A stretch of 64,000 nt of DNA. Source: Polyporus tsugae. Lineage: Eukaryota; Basidiomycota; Agaricomycetes; Polyporales; Polyporaceae. A program made the translations under genes and the position numbers. Under the pieces are notes generated by a model. The model saw only the letters and a list, made by a program, of their open reading frames with translations, did not search any database and was not told the origin of the DNA. The first letter of the stretch is position 1, and each line of letters begins with the position of its first letter. The stretch covers positions 2,113,001-2,177,000 of the forward strand of contig JAHRBS010000012.1 of the NCBI GenBank assembly GCA_024305745.1, written 5' to 3'. Positions 36,653 through 47,500 of the stretch are shown piece after piece.

Positions 36653-37418
36653 ATGTGAGTAAGAAAGTGGCAAAATCTGTGCTCTGCTCATAACTCCAGG
36701 CCACCCAAGGGTTCCGGAAAGAGGAAGAATACCACAGTATACAGCGACGACTCCCCTACACCGCCTATACCCGTATGTCCATCCGTCTCCTCTTCAGCTT
36801 GTTCGAGGGACTGACTTACCGCCTGAAGACACTTGCAGAGCAGCTTTCTTACCTTCAGTACGCCCGGCCCTTCAAGAACCCCAACTACGGCAAGAACGTG
36901 AACCGCCGCACGAAAAACCTCAAGGCGGTCCTCACTCAGGAGCGCGAGCGAGAGAAGAACGAGCGAGAGAAACGGAGACTTGAGAAGGAAGAGAGCATGG
37001 ACGTCGACGGTCAGCATGCAACCCCGGAAGATCCACTCGAGGACGACCTCCCTACTTGTGAGTTATTCCTCAGTTCGTATGCTTTCGTTTGTCCCCAATA
37101 GTCACTGTAGATGCTTCAATAGAGGCTCCGCCTTCAGTCCTTCCACAGCGGCGGTATTGCGACATCACCGGTCTAGAGGTAATGATCTCTCTTCCGCGTA
37201 CCAAATGTGCTGTATCCATCCGTGTTTTGCCCAGGGTCCTTATACCGATCCCGCGACGGGTCTCCGATACCATGACAAGAGCATCTATGAGTTGGTCAAG
37301 GGCCTCGTAAGTCCAAGTCCATGCGCCTCGCTTCTGACCATGTGCTAATTCTTTCCAGAGTGCACCGGCTGCCAAAGAGTACCTTGCGGCTCGTGGTGTC
37401 AACCCTATAGTAAAGTAG
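36653..37418 (+). CDS. IES6: INO80 complex subunit IES6-like (YL1 C-terminal domain)
   Basis: Ies6 partners Arp5 in the INO80 chromatin remodeller. Six exons (36653-36654, 36700-36772, 36829-37057, 37111-37178, 37235-37306, 37359-37418) give 167 aa in phase. The start codon is split by an intron: AT in exon 1 and G in exon 2, yielding MPPKGSGKRKN. The N-terminal half has FKNPNYGKNVNRRTKNLKAV, typical of Ies6, then a charged helix. The C-terminal YL1_C domain is RYCDITGLEGPYTDPATGLR followed by YHDKSIYELVKGL. The size fits fungal Ies6 proteins. The YL1 domain also occurs in Swc2/YL1, but that protein is much longer. The gene is present only in unit 2; the matching part of unit 1 is deleted. 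Confidence 0.85.
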
Positions 37419-37489
37419 CCCGGAGCTTGCATGTTCATGCCATACCTCCATTGTACTGTAGGCCGTTCTACTTCTTAGACGAACCACAT

Positions 37490-38060
37490 CCTGCCACCGG
37501 AGCCATGTGGTCTGTACTCTTGCGAGCGAGGTCGCTCTACGCATTCACTTCTACCACCCACGTACATTGCGTCTATCTCATTGTTATAGTCCTTTAGAAC
37601 GGGGACCCCACGCGGCACGCCTTTGACACCGTACGTGAACGGTTTGGAAGAATGGCGAAGCTGCTCCGATCGTGCGCACATGCCGTAGGCTGAGTAGATG
37701 GTAACACCCCAAGACGTAATGGCGTATTCTGCCGTGCGACTAAATTCCTGCTTCAGAACATTGCCAGAAGAGGTAGAACATACTATGCCTTCCATGGATG
37801 GTTTTCATGTACCTAACCTTGCTAGGATCGCGCCGGGGACGACGGCTGCGGCATGCCATAAGTTCGATTTCCTCATGCATCGCAATGGATACCCACCTCG
37901 ATGAATAGGATTCATCCTCATTGAATGCGGGCGCCGTCATGACAAACTGGAAGAATGTCTGGATGATACCTGAATTCGAAACCGTTTTCTGTCGTTGGAG
38001 TGCCCGGCGGCGTCTGTGGCGGAAACTTCGCGAACAAGGATTCAGCATAGGCTCATACCA
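37490..38060 (-). pseudogene. Relic of a second adenylate-forming reductase (A-domain fragments)
   Basis: Minus-strand fragments match the adenylation domain of the reductase at 100-4213. GIIQTFFQFVMTAPAFNE corresponds to its GIIKTSSQFVTTAPAFIE, RRDPSKVRYMKT to its SRDPSKVVYMKT, and SWGVTIYSAYG to its SQGVTIYSAYG. SSKPFTYGVKGVPRGVPVLK corresponds to its PSKPFTYGIKGLPRRDPALR. Pieces lie in different frames and the segment between YSAYG and SSKPF is deleted. No carrier or reductase domain remains. Unit 1 lacks it because of the deletion that also removed IES6. Confidence 0.85.
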
Positions 38061-41000
38061 AACCCCCCGCACGTGAAGGTGAGATGCACGCGGACTGTCT
38101 TGGTATGAGACTAGGATCCAGGATGCGGATGCCTGTCCAACAGATGAAGTGCATGTTCTGTTGCGATTGGCACGAAATAACATATATCTGTGTCTGATGT
38201 ATCTGGCAACCCCTGTGTTCGCTGCTAGAAGAGGGCCACGGACCAAGAATGGTGTCAAGCTTCCATTGTGAGAACCACGATTCGGACCGACTCCGGTCGG
38301 AGTACTAGTCTGCCAGGTTAGATCTGCTCGAACAAGACTCATCATGATGAATAGAAGGAAATCTTGGGCGTTCGAAGTGGGCGCATCTTCGCCGATGAAG
38401 CACGTTAGAAGAGAACTTGATGTGTAGGGTGAGGGGGAGGGTGGAAATTTCAGGCAGGGTCAGGTGAGGGTGGGTGCGAGCGAACGTGGATGCGGTCACT
38501 GCGGCACAGTTCAGTCGGACCAGTTCCAACGTTGCGATGATGACTAGTGACAACGACAATGGCCGACATCGGGTAACTCGGCACCGCTTTGGCATTTGTT
38601 AGAAATCCCTATTTTAGTAGTCGCGAGGTTTAGATCCCCACCTGTACCACGGAAGCTGCCAGATTTGATACTCTTAGGCTCGACCGGGCACGGGATGCGT
38701 AAACCTCCCCCTTCCAAGAGCTTGAAGTTGTCGACCGTAAGTCAACTCTTCGTGCGCCACTCCCAGCCGGCGACCCCCGCACGCTGCAGGAGAATGCATG
38801 TAAATGTTAGTACTATATACAAACCCGGGCCCACCGAATCGTGATCGCAGTGAACTACGGAAAGGTTAGAGGTCTACTCAGAACCACATGGCTGCGGGAC
38901 GCTCCCAATTCAGCCGTCCGAGGGGTCCACGGCGAATAACGAATGTCGGATGATAAAAACCAGACTTCTTCTGTCAGAGATGGTGTTCACATGAGGATAA
39001 ATGAGAGAAGCTGGAAGGAACGAATCCATCAAGTGCGCATTGACACAGAACGCTTCGCTCAGTTACAATCAGTCGTTTGCGTACAGTTCCGCCGCGCTGA
39101 CTTGAACCTTCGCCCAGGATCCCTGAGATGACCCTCCGGGCACACGTTCCACTTGAATGCGGCGTGTCTGCTGCACTTGCAAAAGATAGAGTCGCCAGGG
39201 TTCTTCTGTGTTCGATTGGATGGTCAGCCGACGAATGCGAAGGAGATGAACATTGCACGTGCTCGTGGAAATTCGCCCATCTCAGGCTCATAATCCGACA
39301 CTACCGACGAACCAGGCTGCGGACAGTTAGTATCTGGGTTGGGGAAGGCACAGGACGAAGCAATATCGCTCACAGTGTTGCACAGCAAGTGTGCCCATGA
39401 CCCCAATTGAGGGATTGTTCAAGCACCTGTGCGTGACGGATGAAGCGACAACCGTTAACTTATCATCGGGGGTAAATACAATGCTATCAGGATCCGGACC
39501 GGTCGACCAACTCTAAGCATGCAACCGTTGTTAGTGCGAGCGTGCGTCGAGGCTGGATAAATGTGAGTACTCACATTTTGACAGTGGGGATAGTCGCGTT
39601 CATAGTGACATTGGACGACGTGAACCCGAACAGTACGTAGAGCCTACAAGATCCCCTCATCATGTACACGAGTTCCTTTCGACATTTCCGCAGTCGTGGA
39701 CAGGTGAAAGGGGACCTTGCCTGGGTTCATCGAGTACCATGTGTAGACAGACTCCGCGAATACGAGGGGGACATCAAAGAAGGCTCCGCGTACTAGAGGC
39801 CCACGGACAACCTTACTGATTTCCAAGAAGAGGATGTCTTAAAATGCTTAGCCATAGAACGGGAGCAATTCTGCGGCGATCGCGGTATTCTGATAACGGT
39901 TGGCGAGGAGAAGAGCAGGGCTGTCTGTGTCACCGGTGATGGCATCTGAGGCAGTTACAACTTACGGCGGTTCTTAGTACTAGCTCCGCTATATTGTCTG
40001 TCCAAGAGTCGATACATTGGACATACGACGTTCGGAAAGGGATGCAGGAAAATTGGGGGTGGAGGAGACCTTTTGAATGCTCACATATATACATTGTTTC
40101 TGGTGGATCGGCATCATCTCATGAATGACAGGAAGATAACAGTTATCTAGCGTACTTCAGTCGTCAACTTCAGGTACTGTTTAGATTCCCAATAAGTGCA
40201 CGCAGTACTTACCTGCACGGGACTCGGGAGCTCAAGTTTTCCGACTGGTCAGAAGCTCGGAGAAGGTATGGCTAGACAAGTCACCGACCACGCCGACCGC
40301 CGTTGGAAACGGAGAAAAGCCTGCAGAGTCCGACGCCGGGTCTTACCGGGAACGCCAGCCCTGGGCACTGCCACCGTGCGCTCTACTACTGTGACTGGCT
40401 GCTGGCAGTCTGTCTCGGCGGACACGCACTTGGAATTCTCTCAAGTACTCATCTAGCTTCATCCTTGCCTGCGTTGCATTACATCAATGTGCACCACGTT
40501 CGTGCTCTCCGGGGATAGTCATAGGACCAGAAACAGCCTGTTGGTGTTTCTGCGCTACGTACGGTGATTGCTCCGAATCGTCGATATCGATCGCCGTCTT
40601 CCATCGCGTCTAGGTTGTGGCACGCAAGTTCCTCACTCGCCACAATTTCAGTCCAACTGCGGCTGACTACATTGTGCCGTAAATCCCCCTCTTCTATCCC
40701 GGCTTATGTTATCTTGCTGACCCCTGGCATGTTCAGTGTCCAGTCTTTGACCGCTCTTTTTGGATATCCTCCAAACCGCCCGCGCACGTCGCTGATTGTA
40801 GCCCTGAAAGATGCAAACAATTGTCAGCCGAGCTCAGCAATCCGAAGGAGGAGCATGAACCCAGAAGCCACTCCTCCAACCCTCTTCTTCCGGCTACCGG
40901 TCAGTTTACATCGCGTCTGACATAAGACCTTCTGCTCACTAGCTTGGGGCTCGATGCTGCGGGTGTCTATACTACTGTATGTATGTATACAGTAGAATGT

Positions 41001-41480
41001 AAGGTATACCTCTCCGCGATGCTCTCCAGATCGCCCATAGGCACTGTCGTTTATCCGTGACTCCGACTCCGCTATCCTTGATCTCCGACGTCGTATCAGG
41101 AAACATGGAGATATCAGCGCACGACGCGTCTTCATAAACCCAATCACAACTTTGATCTTCTAATATTTTATCCGGATTCTACGTTTAGGCATGACATACG
41201 TTGTCATATCCATCTGGCATCAAGCACGGAACAAAAGGTACACTTGCCTGCGGGTTCTTGGCAAGCCTACCTCTACCTCACACATGGTCCGCATTCTCTT
41301 CGCACGTTCCTCACCGAGCCTAGGGCTAACTATTCGCAGCATCATGCGAGAAATATCCCTTGGAATCATAATAGGGCTGACCATCAGGACGCTCGCTGGC
41401 TTGCGATATGGGTCAGATGAGACCAATCACAGCCAGAACCAACAGCGTGGGTATTGGTGGTCTCGTTGTTTGCTCGTGCG
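38061..41480. other. Upstream region of PKS copy 2, no supported gene
   Basis: From about 38712 this aligns with the upstream region of copy 1 but contains extra blocks near 39366-39595 and near 39930-40300. Several open frames are present without recognisable domains. The longest one shared in part with unit 1 is 39644-39826 (minus), with RGPLVRGAFFDVPLVFAESV. A GTAAGT donor and matching acceptor on the minus strand near 40170-40215 hint that a broken minus-strand gene once lay here. Confidence 0.4.
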
Positions 41481-41486
41481 TATAAA
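41481..41486 (+). promoter_or_regulatory. TATA box of PKS copy 2
   Basis: TATAAA lies 79 bp before the ATG, matching copy 1. The downstream leader including GTGGGATATGAGACGGTGCT is conserved in both copies. Confidence 0.6.
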
Positions 41487-41559
41487 TGGAGGGGTGGGAT
41501 ATGAGACGGTGCTTAGAGACGTCTTGTACTCCCATAGATCAACACTCATCGCTCTAGAC

Positions 41560-44500
41560 ATGCATGCCAACCAGACCAAGATCGCTGTGGTATGTCTGTC
41601 AACAGTGTTGTTAATGATGGTTCTTATGGGCCATCCACCAGGTCGGCATCGGTGCTCAACTGCCCAGCGGTACCTCCTCCAACACCAACCTCGACTATCA
41701 CTCCTTCTTCGAGTTCCTCCTCCAGAAGGGCGAGGCCTACGAGCCCATTCCCAAAGAGCGTTTCAACATTGAATAGTAAGCACACTTTATCTGACTTAGA
41801 CCTGTGAGCTTGTTGGCTAATACCTCCCCATCAGCATCCGCGGCAATGGGACGGGCAAGATCCTCGCCGACACGGGAGCCTTCCTCAAGGACATCGACCA
41901 GTTCGACTTTCTCGAGTTTGGTATCACTGCCAAGGATGCGAAGTACATGCCGCTGAGCACTCGCAAGCTCGTCGAGGTCGCTTTCCTCGGTCTCCAGGAT
42001 TCGGGCATCGAATATCGCGGGAAGAACGTCGGCTGTTACATGTCTGGCGTCGCTCACGACTTCTACTCTGTTTCCGGCCATGTAGGTAGCCAATCGACTC
42101 TTGCAGTGAACGATGCTGACCCCATGTCTGATTAGGACGACAGCGAGGCGAAGGGTTCTTTTGCGTACACCCCGGCGATGGTGGCCAACCGTGTCTCGTA
42201 CCACCTCGACTTACGCGGCCCGACGGTCCCTATCGACACTGCTTGCAGCTCCACTCTCTACGCCACCCATCTGGCCGTGCAGGCACTGCGCAATGGAGAA
42301 TGTGAAGCCGCAGTTGTTGGGGGGTGTCAGATGAACCACCGGTACGGGTCCCATGTGGACAGCACTGAGCTCTCAGCTCACAAAGCAAGCTGATGGAACA
42401 TGCTTGCTAGGCTCACAGATTGGTTGGTTTACACTCAAGGTGGTATTCTATCCCCGGACGGAAAGTGTAAGCCATTTGATGCGACTGCCAATGGGTAAGA
42501 GCAACCATATGATGCTTTGTCATTTAATGACATATATCCCAGGTTCGGTCGGGGGGAGGGCGCGGTTGCCATTGTTTTGAAGCCTTTGGATGATGCCATT
42601 CGCGACCACGATCACATATATGCTACTGTGAGTACATCCAATGGTTTTCTTCCTTACAACATTATAGACATTGCGCAGATCCTTGGTACCGGTGTCAACT
42701 CCTCTGGCTCTCTTGCCCCTGTCAGCGCGCCCGTCGCATCGGCGCAGAGGGATGCCATGCGGCGCGCATTCGCTCAGACGGACAGGAAGCCCCAGGATGT
42801 TGACTTCCTCGAGTTGCACGCTACTGGTGCGTCTCACGTTTCGGACACATACGCAGCGCCTGAGCTCATCTTTCTCAGGTACTGCCTCTGGAGATCCCAC
42901 GGAGGCCAACTGGGTCGGTGCGGAGTTCAAGCGTGATGATGAACTCGCGTTGGGCAGTGTTAAGGGCAACGTTGGGTATGTCTATGAACCTCCATGATGA
43001 CTGTTGTGCTTGATGGCTAGTGAAAATGTAGTCACCTGGAGATCACCGCCTTCCTGGCGTCGCTCTGCAAGGTCTGCGGCATTTTCGAGACCGGGCTCAT
43101 CCCTCCCAATGTCAACCTTGTGACCCCGAATCCCGCGATCCATTGGGACGAGTACCGCTTCCGAGTGCCAACCGAGGTGGAGCGCCTGAAGGTCCGTTCG
43201 GCAACCCGCCCGGCTCTGGTCGCGATGACGAGCTCGGGCATCGGTGGCGCGAACGGGCACGCTGTCATCGAGGGCCCTCCTGTTGCGACTAAGTCGACAC
43301 CTGCGTTCTGGGTGGAGGGTGCTGCTGCGCCTTCCCTACTGATCGCTGGTGGCCTGTCGCCGAGGTCCACCACTGCTGTCGGGGAGTCGCTGTTGAACGT
43401 TTTGGAGAGCGACGACGTCGCCGGGTTGTCGAAGGTCTACGGTCGTCGGGCGCGATCGATGACATGGCGTTCTTTTGCTGTGGCGAACACCAGCAAGACC
43501 CCGAAGTTCAACAAGGCCGCCATTGTCCCGAAGCACAAGGCACCGATCGTCTTCGTCTTCTCTGGCCAGGGAACGCAGCACTTCCAGAGTGAGTCCGTTC
43601 GCATAGTAATGTCGTGAAGGTGATGCTAACGTCACTCCAGTGGGACGCGATCTGTTCCGGTTATGCGCCCCTTTCCGCGCCAGCATCCTCGAGCTCGACA
43701 AGGTTTACGTGGCTGCGACGGGCTCCTCGCTCATCGAGTTGGGGCTTTTCACCGAGACTGTCACGGACACCAAGGATCCTCTCGGCGACCCGTGGCCCAT
43801 TGCTATCACCCTCCCCGCTTTGACCATGCTCCAACTCGCCCTCGTCGAAACCCTCGCTGCCGCCGGAGTGACGCCCGACATCGTCATCGGCCACTCAGCC
43901 GGTGAGACTGCCGTGCTCTCCGCTTCCGGTTCTGGCTCGAAGGAGCTGGCCTTGGAGGTCGCGATTGCGCGTGGCTGCGCCATGGCCCTGCTCGAAGAGG
44001 CCAGTGGTACCATGGCTGCGGTATCGTGCTCTCCTGAGGATGCTGCTGGCATCATTGCCGAGGTCCACGCGGAGCTGGGCGAGGGCACGCTCACGGTTGG
44101 TTGCTACAACACTCCCGCTGCTGTCACGCTGTCCGGCGCGGAGTCGCACATCGACCTGGCCGTCAAGAAGGCGAGCGCGGCCGGGATCTTCGCCCGCAAG
44201 CTGCGCACGAGGATCCCCGTCCACTCTGACATGATGGCGCTCTGCCAAGCGGAGTTCGAGAAGCTCGTGCAGGACGTGTTCTCCCGTTACCCCACTTCAG
44301 CGCCCACTGTGGAGACCTATTCGACGAAGACTGGTGAGTTGTACACGGAGGCGTTCGACGCGCAGTACTACTGGGACGGCACCATGGGTCCAGTTCGCTT
44401 CACAGAGGCCATCACCGCACTTGCTGCGACGCACAAGCATGCGACGTATGTCGAGATCGGGCCTCACCCCGTCTTGACAAGCTACATCTCGTCGATGACA

Positions 44501-47500
44501 GAGAAGAACACGCTGATCACCTGCCCACTCCGCCGTCAGCGGACTCCTGAACCCGGTGCAGAGGCGGCCGAGTTCCTGACTGCTCTCGGCAAGCTGGTCG
44601 TCGCGGGACACAACTGCATCAACTTCGACGCGCTCACTGGCGGGGCGAAGGTCGTGGGCAAGGTCCCTAAGTACCCCTTCGCGCCCAAGACTGTGCCGTG
44701 GCGGATCCAGAACGCGGAGATCGTGAGGCAGGGCCAGCGTCGCAATGGCCCCCTCAACTACCCGCAGCTTCAGGTCAACGTTCAGACGCACCCCGACCTG
44801 GCCGACCACATCATCAAGGAAGAACCCATCATGCCTGCGGCCGGGTTTATCGAGATGGTGCGCGGTCTCTCAACCCATTGATTTTGTTTTACAAACGCTG
44901 ACGGCACCATTCGCAGGCATTCGAATTCGGTGCCACGGAGGTCTTCGATGTCGAGTTCCACGGCCTACTCCCTCTTTCTTCTGAGCGCCCGGTGCCTGTT
45001 GAGGTCAAGTTGGAGGGCACTCGCTGGAGCGTCAACAGCGCGTCGTCTACGGACTATTCGAAGGCATGGCCCATTCAGGTAGGGAGGGTTCTTACTTTTG
45101 CGTGCAGCAATTTCTAACGCTTGAACTTGACTGCAGTACAACCGGCGCCATGCAACTGGGTTCTTGTCCCTCGAGCCCATCGACCAATCAACCGTCCAGG
45201 GTGTTGACGTGGAATCTCTTCGCAACAGAATGACCGCAGTCGACATGAACGGCGAGTCATCCATTCAAAGAAGAAGTGGGATGAGTATTTTCTGACACTG
45301 CTTCTGACAGGGTTTTACGAGAGGATGGGTTCTTTCGCGCAGTTTGGACCGATGTACCGCCGCATCCAGACTTGTCACGTTGCCCGCGGACCAAACGGCG
45401 CTGTCGAGGTCCTCACCCAAGTTCGCGGCGCCGACATCGATATCCCCAAGTGTGTTTGAACTCTGTGGATTCGTGGACCGTTGCTGACGTCATATGTATT
45501 AAGCCTCGCGGACTACCGTGTGCATCCTGCTATTCTCGATGCAGCCATCCATGTCATGGTACACCCAATCTTGACGGGCAACTACCACTCCGAGTTGTAC
45601 CACCTCCCATCCAGGGTATCGTCAATTCGGCTTCTGCGCCACGGGCCGCTTCCGAAGACTGTGTATGGATATGCGACCCTCGTCAACTGGTCTCCTGGTA
45701 CGTGATCGCGTGTCTGAGTCGTCTATCACCTATGCGGCAAGGTGCTCACCAATCTCGACAATACCAGATGCGATCACGTACAATGCCGTGATTCTTGACG
45801 AACAGGGAGCACCCATCCTCGATATCAACGGAATCGACGTTGCCTTGCACGGTCACCGCGTCGAGGCGATCGGGAGTCGCTTCGAGGTTGTGTACCAGCC
45901 TCTGGGTCTGATTATTGGGGGCACACGCGACGCACCTGCACTGTCGGAGGCTTTGCACCTGGACATCTCCCGCGACGCACACTCTTCCGCTCGTAGTGGC
46001 TCGACGACACCGCCGAACTCTGACACGGACCCTGTCACTGGTGAAAGCACCCCGCCATCGTCGAACGATGACGTATCTACGATTGTTTTCGACTACGTCC
46101 GGGGCGAGGAGATCAAGCTCCAGGCTACGCTTTCTACGCTGGATGTCTCGGAGCCCCTATCTGTCCTCTTTATCGCTCAAGGCGCATTGAACAGTAATGC
46201 TGCCTTCGGCTTCACGAGGGCGCTGCGCCGCGAGTACCCTTCCTGGACGGTTCGCGTTGTCACGTTCGATTCTTCTTGGACGTCCGCTCGTGTTGCTCAA
46301 GCATCGCGCGAGCTACTGTCCCTGGCAGGGAAGGAAGTGGAGCTCAAGGTGGACGTCGAGGGTTCTGTGTCGGCGCCCCGTGTTGAGCTTGCAGAGCCTC
46401 CTGTGGCTCACGTCCCACTCTCTCTCGATCAGCCTTGGATGCTGGAGAATGGTGAGGTCATTCAGGTCGACCTTCCGCGCCCCTCCAAAGCGCACGTGGT
46501 TGTCCAGGTCGATGGTATCTCGTCCAACTCAGCGAGCGTATGGCAGTTCGTTGGGAAGGTCGACGGCTATTCTGTCCCTGTCGTCGGCATCACCACCAAG
46601 TCCATTTCCAGTCACGTCGAGGCTCACAAAGGAAGCATCGTCGAGTTTGGATCTGGATCCGTTTCGGGCAGCAATGCACCCCCCTCTGTCCCATCCCTTG
46701 TCGCGTCTACCATCCTCGCTCTCGCTCTTAGCCCTCCTGCATTCGCAGAACCCGAACGCCTCGAGGGTGCCCGAGTTCTCATCCACGATCCTCAAGGGGA
46801 ACTTGGTCGAGAGATCTGCAACATTTGTGCTAACCTTGGGTTGGAGGCTATTCTCATTGCTGGTCTTGGGAGAGCTGAGCTTGCGCCAAACTATCTCAAG
46901 AAGCCCGACTTCATTCTCTCCAGTTCTCGTGAGAGAAAGGATGTGAAAATTCTGCGCTCTCTAATGGCCTCAGGTCGCGGACAGATGCTAGTCTGGAATG
47001 ATCCTGAGGAAGGGGTCGCCGCCATTACTAGCAAGCAGCCGTGGATAGTTGGCGATGCCCTGCGCGCGTCGCTCAAGTACCATAACACTCGTGGAACACC
47101 TTTTGTTTCACTATCCCGCCCCTCCCAGTTCCTCCCACCCGAGGTTTCGACGGCATCTTCGTCTGTCAATATGTTTGATTCACACAAGAGCTACCTTCTC
47201 GTCGGCGGCATTGGTAGTCTTGGGCTATACATGGCTCTTTGGATGTACAAGGTATCATCCTTCATCTCGTCTCTGCGTATCCACCATCTGATTGGTATGT
47301 TAACAGCGTGGCGCACGGCATCTCACTCTCACCTCGCGCTCTGGACCATCGACTCTCGACAGGGCAGGCGACTGGGTCTCTCAGCGCATCCTCCATCATT
47401 TGCATACCTTGCCTGATCTGACGATCCAAACGCTCGCCGCCGATGCCGCATCCGCGAACGATATGGCGGCCGTGCTGAACAACTTGTCTGCCCCTCTCGG

